Assembly: GCA_965277075.1 (NCBI GenBank)
Contig: OZ255707.1
Span: 682,001 to 746,000, forward strand
Length of the DNA: 64,000 bases
Direction: 5' to 3'
Origin: Lustribacter sp965277075
GTDB lineage: Bacteria; Vulcanimicrobiota; Vulcanimicrobiia; Vulcanimicrobiales; Vulcanimicrobiaceae
Below, piece after piece: positions 1-8,278 of this stretch. Under the pieces are notes generated by a model that did not search any database, had not been told where the DNA came from, and saw only the letters and a program-made list of their open reading frames with translations. Within the stretch, counting starts at the first letter, position 1. Every line of letters begins with the position of its first letter. The position numbers were made by a program, and so were the translations under genes.

Positions 1-97
1 GCTCTCGGTGGGCATCGAGGGCAAAGACGACCTGATCGACGATCTGCGTGCGGCCCTCGATGCAACGCGCGACCTGGCGGTGAGCGCGCATGTCTGA
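1..97 (+). CDS. Cys/Met metabolism PLP-dependent enzyme, C-terminal end (partial)
   Basis: Only the last 31 codons are in the window; the frame opens before base 1 and ends at the TGA at 95-97. The tail reads LSVGIEGKDDLIDDLRAALD, the typical C-terminus of cystathionine gamma-synthase, cystathionine lyase and O-acetylhomoserine sulfhydrylase type enzymes (usually LSVGIED.DDLI.DL..AL). These are cytosolic PLP enzymes of sulfur amino acid metabolism; which member this is cannot be told from the tail. The stop overlaps the start of the next gene by 8 bases, so the two are probably co-translated. Confidence 0.7.
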   Translation, partial: LSVGIEGKDDLIDDLRAALDATRDLAVSAHV

Positions 98-767
98 GAC
101 GCTCGACGTGCTCACCGGCTTACTCGGCACCGACGCCGTTTCGGCAGAATGCGCCAAAGCGATCGAAGCGGCGAACGGCGGCGAAGGCGTCGCAATCGGG
201 TACGTGGCCTTCGACGGCTTGCGCGAACTGAGCGACCGGTCGGGGAATCTCGTCACGGATCAGCTCTTACGCGAGTTGGGGAATCGGGTGCGCGGCACGC
301 TTCGCGATCACGACGCGGCCGGCCATCTCAGCCGCGACGAGTTTCTCATCGTGTTACGCCAACTCGGCGGCCGGCTCGAAACGCTGACGATCGTATCGCG
401 CCTACGCATCGCGTTGAGCGAACCGATCAGGTCCGGCAAGGGCACGTATCGTCCCGTCGTCAACATCGGGCTCGCGTATCCGCCGGCCGACGGCAACACA
501 CGCGAAGCGCTCACGAAAGTCGCTGAGAAAGCGATGCTGGTGATGCGCGACCAAGCGCGGGAAGCGGCGCAGCGCGACGCGACCCAGCGCGTCATCAGCA
601 CCCGTGCTGCGGTCTCGGCCGCAGCGTCGAACGTATCGGCGGCCGAGCAAGCCGTGCGCGACGCCGATAACAACCTGATCGACGCGAAGAAACTGCTTGC
701 CGAAGCGAAGGCGGCCGTCGTCGACGCGCTCGACGTCGCAAAACGCCTGGGGCTGACGATCCCCTAA
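90..767 (+). CDS. Degenerate GGDEF-domain protein with C-terminal coiled coil
   Basis: The 225-residue protein resembles a diguanylate cyclase domain: it begins with a DxLTGL-like element (DVLTGLLGTDA, residues 6-16), and the signature loop is at about residues 80-84 but reads SRDEF instead of GGDEF. A second conserved GGDEF-family region (VNIGLAYPPADG) lies near residues 125-136. From about residue 155 the sequence is an Ala/Glu/Lys-rich heptad-like stretch, probably a coiled coil. Loss of both glycines of the active-site loop argues against cyclic di-GMP synthesis; a GTP- or effector-binding, or scaffold, role is more likely. There is no membrane segment or sensor domain. It overlaps the preceding PLP-enzyme gene by 8 bases. 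Confidence 0.6.
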   Translation: MSETLDVLTGLLGTDAVSAECAKAIEAANGGEGVAIGYVAFDGLRELSDRSGNLVTDQLLRELGNRVRGTLRDHDAAGHLSRDEFLIVLRQLGGRLETLTIVSRLRIALSEPIRSGKGTYRPVVNIGLAYPPADGNTREALTKVAEKAMLVMRDQAREAAQRDATQRVISTRAAVSAAASNVSAAEQAVRDADNNLIDAKKLLAEAKAAVVDALDVAKRLGLTIP

Positions 768-778
768 AGGGAAGTTCG

Positions 779-1942
779 TTACAAACCGCCGCCGATTTTG
801 CTCACGGCAGCAAAGTCATTCTTTTCCGGTTCCCAACGCATGATCAAGAGATCATTGATCGTCAGACCGCGCTGATTACCGTCGTGGAAGTCGTAGATGC
901 CCGTAATACCGACGTAGGCGGTCAGCTTTTCGATGTAGGCGTGTAATTCGGCACCGCTCGCCGACGGCCCGAGTTTCCTGAGCGCGTCGATCACGATCAT
1001 CGCGGGATCCCACGCGATGCCGGCTTGAAAATCTTGCGGGATGCCGCTCGCCTTCATCGCGGACGCAAACGTTTGCAGCACCTTCACGTCTTTGCCTTCG
1101 GGCACACCCGCGACGTAGCGCACGCCCTGGAAATACACGTCTTTCGGAAGATAGCCGGCGTACGATTTCATCTGTCCGACGATCATGTTTGCGCTGGTCG
1201 TCATGACCGGCACGTCGAGCCCGACATCTTGAATAGCGTGTAACGCCGTGCCGAACGGCGTTCCCGGCGACCAGACGAAGAGCGCCTGCGGGCTCGCGCC
1301 CTTGATTTTCGAAACTTGCGCGCTCACGCTCGTATCCGTCGGGTTGAAGTGCTCGTTCGCGACGATCGCCATGTCTTTATTTTCAGGCATCTTCAGCGTG
1401 TTCGCGATCTCGGCATCGGCGATTTGTCCCGACGCGTCCGTCGTGTTGAGCGTTGCGAAGCGCTTCCAACCGCGCTGGCGCATGTACCGCATCGACGCCA
1501 CGATTAGGTCGGCGCCGCTCACACCTGCGGAGAACACGAACCCCCCCTGGGGCGGCGAAATCACCGGGGAGAAACAGTACTGAAGCGGTCCGTTCGTAAA
1601 GAGCGGGATCATCGCGCGACAGAGTGCCCCGAGGGAAGAACCCAATACGACGGCCGGCTTTTTCTCGAGCACGTGATTGGCGAGTTGCACGGAGAGCTGC
1701 GGGTTGGACTGATCGTCGTGAAACGCGAAGTGGACCGGGCGCCCTTGAATTCCACCATCCCGGTTGACGACGGTTTCAAGCGCGAGCAACGCTTTCTGTT
1801 GCGATGCAGCCGTGAACGCGCCCGCTCCGGTGAGCGGGATGATGACGTCGATATCGTACGGCGCACCGGCCGCGCGAACGTTCGCCGGTAGACCGGCGAG
1901 CGAGAGCGCGACGATGAGCGGGAGGAGGCGGCGAAGATTCAC
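779..1942 (-). CDS. Periplasmic substrate-binding protein, branched-chain amino acid (LivK) type
   Basis: The 387-residue protein has a cleavable signal peptide (residues 1-24, MNLRRLLPLIVALSLAG... ending near NVRAA) followed by a type I periplasmic-binding fold: DVIIPLTGAGAFTAAS near the N-terminus, VNRDGGIQGRPV, and AVVLGSSLGALCRA. This pattern is the Peripla_BP_6 family that delivers amino acids, amides or aromatic acids to Liv-type ABC transporters. The start is a GTG at 1940-1942 that overlaps the stop of the molybdenum-hydroxylase gene (GTGA), so it is the last gene of that operon. No permease or ATPase adjoins it, so it may work with a distant Liv transporter (a livF end lies at 63.8 kb) or act as a sensor. 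A substrate of the hydroxylase is an obvious candidate ligand, by inference. Confidence 0.85.
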   Translation of the reverse strand: MNLRRLLPLIVALSLAGLPANVRAAGAPYDIDVIIPLTGAGAFTAASQQKALLALETVVNRDGGIQGRPVHFAFHDDQSNPQLSVQLANHVLEKKPAVVLGSSLGALCRAMIPLFTNGPLQYCFSPVISPPQGGFVFSAGVSGADLIVASMRYMRQRGWKRFATLNTTDASGQIADAEIANTLKMPENKDMAIVANEHFNPTDTSVSAQVSKIKGASPQALFVWSPGTPFGTALHAIQDVGLDVPVMTTSANMIVGQMKSYAGYLPKDVYFQGVRYVAGVPEGKDVKVLQTFASAMKASGIPQDFQAGIAWDPAMIVIDALRKLGPSASGAELHAYIEKLTAYVGITGIYDFHDGNQRGLTINDLLIMRWEPEKNDFAAVSKIGGGL

Positions 1943-4074
1943 GAAACGGCGAGCGCGTCCGAGAGCGGCAACGAGCGGATGCGTTTCCCGGTCAGCGCAA
2001 AGATCGCGTTAGTGACCGCCGGTGCGACCGTCGGCACGCCGATTTCGCCGGCACCGGTCGAGGGACGCGCGCTCCGCACGATGTCGACGACGAACTCCGG
2101 CGAACCGGCCATGTGCACCACGGGGTAATCATTGAAATTGCTCTGCATCGGCGCGCCGTCGTTGAACGTGATCTTGCCGGCAAGCGTCGCCGAGAGCGCG
2201 TAGACGATCGCGCTCGGGATCTGTTGCTCGAGCGTCTCGATGTTCACCGGCTGCCCGACGTCGACCGAGGTGATCACCCGGTGTACGGCGAGCCGGCCGC
2301 CGGGCATGGAAATCTCAACGACCATCGCGACCCATGCACCATCGTATTGGCCCAACGCAACGCCCCGCGCTCGACCGGCCGGCAACGGCGAACCCCACGC
2401 CGCCAACTTCGCGACGCGCTCGAGGACGCCACGCGGCGGCTGATCCGGCGCGAGCATCGCGAGGCGGAACGCAACGGGGTCTTTCCCCGCGGCATGCGCG
2501 AGCTCGTCGATGAACGATTCGACCGGAAAGGTACTCGCATTGTAATACGGAGCGCGCCAATGGCCGACCGGAATTGCCGTACTGAGTTGATGCCACGACG
2601 CGAGCTGATTCGGAATCGCGTAGGGAAGGTCGGAGATGCCGCGACCGGCGTCGGGATCGAGCCCCTCTTTCGTCATCCGCGCCGGCGACGTGCGCACGTT
2701 GATCGACGACGATGCCATCGTGTGCTTGAGCGCGACGAGCGTTCCGTTCGCTGCAACGGAACCCGCCAGTGAATTCACCGTTCCGCCGCGATACGGATCG
2801 TTGCGCATGTCGTCTTCGCGTGTCCACACGACCTTGATCGGGACGCCGGCGGCTTTCGAGACTTCGACCGCATCTTGTGCGAAATCGATCTCACCGCGCC
2901 GGCCGAATCCCCCGCCGAGAAACGTCGTGTGCACCGTGACGTTCTCAAGCGGGACGCCGGCGATGGTCGCAGCCATCTTCTGCGTCGGTGTCTGCGCCTG
3001 CGTCGGTAACCACAGCGTGACGTGGTCGGCGCGCACGTCGGCCGTGGCGTTCATCGGCTCCATCGTTGCGTGCGCCAGATACGGCGTTTCGTACGTCGCG
3101 TTGACGATCGTCCCGGATTGCAACGCTGCGTTCGCATCGCCGCTGTTCTTGAGCTGCAATCCCGGTTTCTGCACGAGCGAATGCGCTTCGGCATAGATCG
3201 TTGCGGTCGAAACGCCGCTATTGGGACCCGGTGCGTACGTCACCTTCAGCAGTTTGCGCGCGTGAAACGCCGCCCACGTGGTATCGGCGATGACGGCAAC
3301 GCCCGACGAAACCTGGACGACTTTGCGTACGCCGGGGAACGCCAGCGCGGCCGACGCATCGTACGAGGCGACCTTGCCGCCGATCTGCCGCGGCTTCTCG
3401 ATCGACGCGTACTTCATGCCCGGCACGCGGACGTCCATACCGTAGACCGCCGTGCCGTTCGTTTTCGGTTTAAGGTCGAGGCGAGGCTGACGCGTGCCCA
3501 TGATCCGGTATTGATCCGGCGTCTTGAGTGTGACGTCGGCCGGCACCGGAAGCGCTGCAGCTGCGGCAAAGAGCGTCGGGTAGGCGGCGCGTTGACCGGC
3601 CGGCCCGATCACGATCCCGTTCGACGCGGCGCAGGCCTTCGGATCCACGCTCCACTGCAGAGCCGCTGCGGTGACGAGCATCGCTCGTGCCGTCGCGCCG
3701 GCCTTGCGCATCACGGGGCCCATCGTCGGCGTGCTCTTGCTACCGGCGGTAAAAATCCCGTGCCAGAACGGGCTGTAGTACGGCGGCGCCACCGGCGAGA
3801 GTTCGAACGATACCGTCGACATCGGGATATCCAATTCGTCGGCGAGCATCATGGGCAGCCCCGTCGTAATGCCCTGGCCCATCTCGATGTGATTGAGAAC
3901 GACCGTCGTCGTCCCGTTCGGGTGCATCTTCAGCCATACCAGCGGCGAGAAATCCGCCACAGCCGGCGCGGCGGCGTCGGCGGCCGCCGGCAAGAACTCG
4001 ATGCCGAGCGAAAAACCGGCACCGGCAACCGCGAACATCCGCAACGCGTCTTTGCGCGAGAGCGTGCTGGTCAT
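1939..4074 (-). CDS. Exported molybdopterin-binding subunit of aldehyde/isoquinoline-type dehydrogenase
   Basis: The 711-residue protein is a xanthine-dehydrogenase-family molybdenum subunit, closest in style to isoquinoline 1-oxidoreductase beta (IorB). Visible hallmarks are VVLNHIEMGQGI near residue 55, the LGGGFGRR Moco loop near residue 390, and GAGEIGVPTVAPAVTNA near residue 680, with the active-site Glu. The N-terminus SRKDALRMFAVAGAG looks like a Tat signal, but with RK in place of RR. It should hydroxylate an aldehyde or N-heterocycle in the periplasm, passing electrons through the 2Fe-2S subunit to the cytochrome c encoded just upstream. The ATG overlaps the 2Fe-2S gene's stop (ATGA). 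The lack of an FAD subunit fits the IorAB type. The substrate cannot be predicted. Confidence 0.9.
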   Translation of the reverse strand: MTSTLSRKDALRMFAVAGAGFSLGIEFLPAAADAAAPAVADFSPLVWLKMHPNGTTTVVLNHIEMGQGITTGLPMMLADELDIPMSTVSFELSPVAPPYYSPFWHGIFTAGSKSTPTMGPVMRKAGATARAMLVTAAALQWSVDPKACAASNGIVIGPAGQRAAYPTLFAAAAALPVPADVTLKTPDQYRIMGTRQPRLDLKPKTNGTAVYGMDVRVPGMKYASIEKPRQIGGKVASYDASAALAFPGVRKVVQVSSGVAVIADTTWAAFHARKLLKVTYAPGPNSGVSTATIYAEAHSLVQKPGLQLKNSGDANAALQSGTIVNATYETPYLAHATMEPMNATADVRADHVTLWLPTQAQTPTQKMAATIAGVPLENVTVHTTFLGGGFGRRGEIDFAQDAVEVSKAAGVPIKVVWTREDDMRNDPYRGGTVNSLAGSVAANGTLVALKHTMASSSINVRTSPARMTKEGLDPDAGRGISDLPYAIPNQLASWHQLSTAIPVGHWRAPYYNASTFPVESFIDELAHAAGKDPVAFRLAMLAPDQPPRGVLERVAKLAAWGSPLPAGRARGVALGQYDGAWVAMVVEISMPGGRLAVHRVITSVDVGQPVNIETLEQQIPSAIVYALSATLAGKITFNDGAPMQSNFNDYPVVHMAGSPEFVVDIVRSARPSTGAGEIGVPTVAPAVTNAIFALTGKRIRSLPLSDALAVS

Positions 4075-4523
4075 GCCACACCTGCAGCGTTCTTGATGGC
4101 AGCTTTAATGCGCGGATAACAACCGCAGCGGCAGATGTTGGTCATCGAGGTGTCGATGTCGGCATCGGTCGGGTGCGGCTTGTGCGCCAGCAGCGCTGCG
4201 GCCGCCATGATCTGGCCCGATTGGCAATAACCGCATTGCGGCACGCCGAGTTCGACCCACGCCGTTTGCACCGGATGCGGTTTCTCGACCGACGCGAGAC
4301 CTTCGATCGTCGTGATCTTCTTGCCGACGGCAGCGGACACGGGCAAAACGCATGAACGGACCGGTGCCCCGTCGAGGTGGACGGTGCACGCGCCGCAGGC
4401 GGCAATCCCGCAGCCGAACTTTGTTCCCGTCAGGCCGACGACATCACGAATCGCCCACAGCAGCGGCATTTCACCCGGGACATCAAGCGCGTGCGACGTC
4501 CCGTTGACCGATAGATTTACCAT
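4071..4523 (-). CDS. (2Fe-2S)-binding subunit of molybdenum hydroxylase (IorA-like)
   Basis: The 150-residue protein starts MVNLSVNG at 4523; a longer frame to 4553 exists, but this ATG has a GGAG upstream and begins the plant-type ferredoxin domain directly. The first cluster ligands are in GTKFGCGIAACGACTVHL plus the Cys of VRSC. The second domain has CGYCQSGQIMAA and NICRCGCYPRIKAAI, the four-Cys helical cluster shared by CoxS, IorA and XdhC-type subunits. It conducts electrons from the Mo site to the partner cytochrome c. It has no signal of its own and probably hitch-hikes with the Tat-exported large subunit, whose start codon it overlaps. Confidence 0.92.
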   Translation of the reverse strand: MVNLSVNGTSHALDVPGEMPLLWAIRDVVGLTGTKFGCGIAACGACTVHLDGAPVRSCVLPVSAAVGKKITTIEGLASVEKPHPVQTAWVELGVPQCGYCQSGQIMAAAALLAHKPHPTDADIDTSMTNICRCGCYPRIKAAIKNAAGVA

Positions 4524-4589
4524 AAAGCAATTCCGCTCCGTAGGAGAGTGCAAGCTGCGAAAACGTTTTCCCGGCGCGGCGAATTGTCC

Positions 4590-5000
4590 CTATTGCTTGG
4601 CGATCTTGACCGCTTTGAGCTTTGCGGCATCGAGCGGTGAAGCGCCGGCTCCATACTTGTTCTGCTGCAGGAGGTACGCCGTCAACGCCAGCGATTCGGC
4701 CGGTTTAAGGCTTCCCGGAGCCGTCTGCGGCATTTGCGTCGCGATGACGTCGTGCACGTCATCCGCCGTTTGACCAGACCACTTTCCGATGAAATCGCTG
4801 CCCGCGAGCTGCGGTCCGGCACCGCCCTCGAGCTTGGCTCCGTGGCACGACGCGCACTGTGCAGCGTAGAGCTGGGCGCCCTGCGCCGCCTGCGCTTGCG
4901 TGTAGACACCGGCGGACTGCGCGATCGACGCGTGCGATGAGAATGCGCTCCAACACGTGACGACGATCGTCGTGACGACAAGTGGCCGAACCCAGATCAC
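4590..5000 (-). CDS. Cytochrome c, class I, mono-heme
   Basis: The 136-residue protein has an N-terminal signal or anchor (MIWVRPLVVTTIVVTCWSAF) and one heme site, CASCH, at about residues 49-53, with the distal Met in MPQTAPG. The sequence between (GAKLEGGAGPQLAGSDF) is typical of small soluble cytochromes that serve alcohol and aldehyde dehydrogenases. It lies 66 bases upstream of the 2Fe-2S subunit on the same strand and is the likely electron acceptor of the exported hydroxylase. Its ATG at 5000 and the Nudix ATG at 5015 on the other strand are only 14 bases apart, so the two 5' regions and promoters must overlap each other's coding sequence. Confidence 0.9.
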   Translation of the reverse strand: MIWVRPLVVTTIVVTCWSAFSSHASIAQSAGVYTQAQAAQGAQLYAAQCASCHGAKLEGGAGPQLAGSDFIGKWSGQTADDVHDVIATQMPQTAPGSLKPAESLALTAYLLQQNKYGAGASPLDAAKLKAVKIAKQ

Positions 5001-5014
5001 AGAACTCTCCCTCG

Positions 5015-5557
5015 ATGGAACGGTACGCCGCGGTGCTCATTCCGATCTTCGCCGACGCACCGCACGACGTCGTCTTTATCGAACGAGCCTTACATCTCCG
5101 TCGTCACGCGGGTCAGATCGCGTTTCCCGGCGGCGCGGTCGACGCCGCAGATGACGGCGACCACGAACGCGCCGCTCTGCGCGAGGTGCAGGAGGAGATC
5201 GGTATCGCACCCGAACGCATCGCCATCGCCGGTCGCTTGCAGCCGGTGCGGCAACGCGTCAACGCCTTCGTCGTCTCGCCGTTCGTCGGCGTGGTGCGCG
5301 GAAGCGCGGCGTTGATCGTCGACGCGAACGAAGTCGCGGCAACGCATCACGTGCCGCTCGCGGCGATCGTCGCACCGGGCGCCGTCCGGCCGGGCATCGA
5401 AATCGTCGGCGAGCGGCGCGTGGACACGATTCATTTCGATCACGGTGCGCTCCATGTCTGGGGCCTGACCGCGCACATCCTGGACGACTTCGTCCATCGC
5501 TACCACGCACGGCCGTCGTCATTACGCGGCGCGCTCGACGAACTGCTGGTCTCTTAG
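5015..5557 (+). CDS. Nudix hydrolase, CoA-pyrophosphatase (NudL/UPF0035) type
   Basis: The 180-residue product holds the UPF0035 signature RRHAGQIAFPGGAVD (about residues 27-41) followed by the Nudix box end ALREVQEEIGI, with the metal-binding REVQEE. This subfamily cleaves CoA and related dinucleotides to 3',5'-ADP and phosphopantetheine. I start at the ATG at 5015 (MERYAAVLIPIF), where family members begin; an upstream ATG at 4982 would run into the divergent cytochrome gene. It converges with the M16 peptidase gene, and their stop codons overlap (5554-5557). Confidence 0.88.
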   Translation: MERYAAVLIPIFADAPHDVVFIERALHLRRHAGQIAFPGGAVDAADDGDHERAALREVQEEIGIAPERIAIAGRLQPVRQRVNAFVVSPFVGVVRGSAALIVDANEVAATHHVPLAAIVAPGAVRPGIEIVGERRVDTIHFDHGALHVWGLTAHILDDFVHRYHARPSSLRGALDELLVS

Positions 5558-8208
5558 GGTCCCGCCGGCGCGAGCATCACGCGGGCGAACGCGCGCGGCC
5601 GCACGTACTTCGCGAGCGCCGAGCGGACGTTCTCCCCCGACGCTGCGAACTGGGCGCGCGCGCTGATCCGATCCTGATCGAGCGGCCGATCCGTGAGCGA
5701 GTATTGCAACAACTGGGACGCAACGCCATCGAATGATTCCTGGCGGACGGGAAGTTGACCGATGATCAGCGCCTTCGCTCGAATGAGCCGGTCGGCCGGC
5801 AATGTCTTCTTCTGCAGCGCGAGGAGATCGTTGACGATCAAACGTTCGGCGTTCGCGGTGTTCTGCGGATCGGCGCCGAAATTGACGCTGAACAGCGTGC
5901 GGTTGTGCGCGCCCGCGAACGACGACTCGACGCTGTACGCGTACCCATGCACTTCGCGCACATCGTGATAGAGAATGGAGCCGAACCCGCCGCTGAGTGC
6001 GGTGTTCGCAAGTTGCAACACCGGAAAGTCGCGATCGCGGTACGTGACGGGCACCGTTTGCGCGAGCGTGACATCGGCTTGGATGCGGCCCGTCGCGGGG
6101 ATGACGGCGCGCGACGAGACGTTGCGCGGAACCGCGGGATCGTAGATCGACGGCGCCGCTCCTGTCGCTTTCCACGCGCCGAACGCGCGATCGACGGCGG
6201 CGCGCGCGCGTTCGGGCGTGACGTCACCGACGACGACGACCGTCGCGATGTCGGGCCGAAACGCGCTTTGGAAGTACGCCTTGACGTCATCGAGCGTCAC
6301 CGCACCGGCCGACGCCGGCGTAGCCGTGCGTCGTGCCGGATCGCCCGCGGGATACAACGCGCTCGCGAGCGCACGCTGCATCTTGTAATCAGGGCTTTGC
6401 ACGGCGCCGGTCAGCTCGCCGACCGTCTGCGACTTCACGATTGCGAACGCGTCGGCCGGAAAGGCCGGATGCAACTCGCTCTCCGCCAGAAGATCGATGC
6501 CGCGATCGAAGTTTTTCGATTGAACGTTGAGTCCGAACGAGGTCCCGGTGTTCACGTCCGCTGCAATCTTGTCGAGTTCCGCCTGGTAGGCCAAACGATC
6601 GTACGTGGTCGTACCGAACGGAAAAAGCCCGTCGGTGATTTGATCGACGCCGTCTTTTCCGGCCGGTGCTTGTCTCGATGGGTTGTTGCGAATTTGGCCG
6701 CGCACGATGACCGTCGGCGAGATCTGACTTTGTACGACGATCAGTTTTAGACCGTTCGGCAGCGTCTGCACCGTCGGCTTGACCGTCGTTTCCGGCACGT
6801 GCAGTTGCGAGAGGACGTTCTTCGCAAACGCCGGCAGTCCGACATGTTCCGTCGGCACGACCGTATTGTTTTCACCGACGCGGCCGCCGAACGCCGAACC
6901 GGCGGCGGCTTTCGGCGTCGCGATCGCGACCGTGGCCGTCGTGTTGTCGTAGTAGGTGCGCAGCACACGGTTGACGTCGTCGACCGTCACCTTTTGCAGA
7001 CCCGCGATCTCGTCCGCGGGCGTGCGATGTTCGACCGCGAGCTCTTGACTCCACAGGGTCGCGAGCCCATTGATCGAGTTCTCGGAGAATTGCGCTTGCG
7101 CGAGTTCGCGGGCTTTGGCAACGTCGACCAGCTCGCTCGGCAGCCCGGTCTGCTTGTATTTTTCGATAACCCCTTTGAGATCCGCGACCGCGGCGTCGCC
7201 CTTCGTCGATACCGGTACGGCCGAGCCGACGAGCGACAATCCGGCCGCGGGGTGCGTCGACGATTGCGCGAAGGTCTGCAACGATTTGCCGCTGGCCTGC
7301 AAATCGAAGAGCGCGCCGCGCGGGCTGTTGAGCACGTCGTTGAGGATTTCCGACGCGTAGTAATCGGCGCTGTCGTAACCGGGCACGCGGTAACCGAGGA
7401 ACACGATGGTCACGGGGTCGGAACTGTTGTCGGTGAGCGTCAACGGCGTGGCCGGCACGAGGGTTCCCGCCGCCCGTGCGGGCAACTGCACGGCCGGAAT
7501 CGTCTCGAAGAGCGATCGAACTTTCGAGATGGTCGTCGTCGGGTCGACATTTCCCGCGATGACCATGATCACGTTGTTCGGATGGTACCACCGGGCGTAG
7601 AACCGCTTGAGATCGGGCGCTTGAATTTTCTTGAACGATTCGACCGTTCCGAGACCCTCGTCGGCATACGGCGTGCCCGCGAAGATGTGCTCGTTGACTT
7701 TCGAGTACAGACGAAAGAACGCGCTCGAATTGTCGCGCGTGACTTCCTGCGTGATCGCGCCGCGTTCTTGATCCCAATCTTTCTGTGCGTCGAGCAGACC
7801 GGCTGCGCGCGACCGTTCGAGATTGAGCGCGATATCGAGATACTGCGAAGGCATCTCGAAAAAATATTGCGTGATTTCGCTTTGCGTATCGGCGTTATAC
7901 GTCCCACCGGTGATCGCCGTCGTGTCGGAGAACTGCGACGCGTTGATCGACGTGCTACCGCGGAACATCATGTGTTCTTGCGCGTGCGCGAGTCCCGTCA
8001 CCGGTTCGTCGTTCGCGCCGGTCAGGTAGTTGGTGTACATCGAGACGACCGGTGAGAGCCGGTTTCGCAACACGTAGATCTGGAGGCCGTTCGAGAGGGT
8101 CGCGTGCGTGACGTCGGTCCCGCCCGTCGACTCCTGCGGCACGGCCGCCAACGGAGCGAGGAACACGAGCGCAAGCGCAGTGGCGGACAAACGGCGAAAC
8201 CAGGTCAT
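5554..8208 (-). CDS. M16 family zinc metalloprotease (tandem insulinase domains), exported
   Basis: The 884-residue protein begins at the ATG at 8208, preceded by GGAGG and AAAGGG; in-frame sequence upstream is not needed. Residues 1-24 form a signal peptide (MTWFRRLSATALALVFLAPL). The inverted zinc motif HxxEH is at residues 75-79 (HAQEH), and the third ligand lies in GAITQEVTRDN. The second half repeats the M16 fold (NGLKLIVVQSQISPTVIVRG) without the zinc motif, as in two-domain pitrilysin or processing-peptidase-like enzymes. It probably degrades oligopeptides in the periplasm. The start is 70 bases from the divergent S9 peptidase start, so the two peptidase genes share a promoter region. 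Confidence 0.93.
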   Translation of the reverse strand: MTWFRRLSATALALVFLAPLAAVPQESTGGTDVTHATLSNGLQIYVLRNRLSPVVSMYTNYLTGANDEPVTGLAHAQEHMMFRGSTSINASQFSDTTAITGGTYNADTQSEITQYFFEMPSQYLDIALNLERSRAAGLLDAQKDWDQERGAITQEVTRDNSSAFFRLYSKVNEHIFAGTPYADEGLGTVESFKKIQAPDLKRFYARWYHPNNVIMVIAGNVDPTTTISKVRSLFETIPAVQLPARAAGTLVPATPLTLTDNSSDPVTIVFLGYRVPGYDSADYYASEILNDVLNSPRGALFDLQASGKSLQTFAQSSTHPAAGLSLVGSAVPVSTKGDAAVADLKGVIEKYKQTGLPSELVDVAKARELAQAQFSENSINGLATLWSQELAVEHRTPADEIAGLQKVTVDDVNRVLRTYYDNTTATVAIATPKAAAGSAFGGRVGENNTVVPTEHVGLPAFAKNVLSQLHVPETTVKPTVQTLPNGLKLIVVQSQISPTVIVRGQIRNNPSRQAPAGKDGVDQITDGLFPFGTTTYDRLAYQAELDKIAADVNTGTSFGLNVQSKNFDRGIDLLAESELHPAFPADAFAIVKSQTVGELTGAVQSPDYKMQRALASALYPAGDPARRTATPASAGAVTLDDVKAYFQSAFRPDIATVVVVGDVTPERARAAVDRAFGAWKATGAAPSIYDPAVPRNVSSRAVIPATGRIQADVTLAQTVPVTYRDRDFPVLQLANTALSGGFGSILYHDVREVHGYAYSVESSFAGAHNRTLFSVNFGADPQNTANAERLIVNDLLALQKKTLPADRLIRAKALIIGQLPVRQESFDGVASQLLQYSLTDRPLDQDRISARAQFAASGENVRSALAKYVRPRAFARVMLAPAGP

Positions 8209-8278
8209 GATGTGCCCTTTCAACGCCTCCAAGTCGAAACCGGTTCCCCCCTTCGGCCTGTGGGCGTCGCCGGTAAGC

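Noticed and set aside
3022..4119. A 365-residue plus-strand frame
   Set aside because: Antisense to the molybdenum subunit, with Arg/His/Gly-rich shadow composition.
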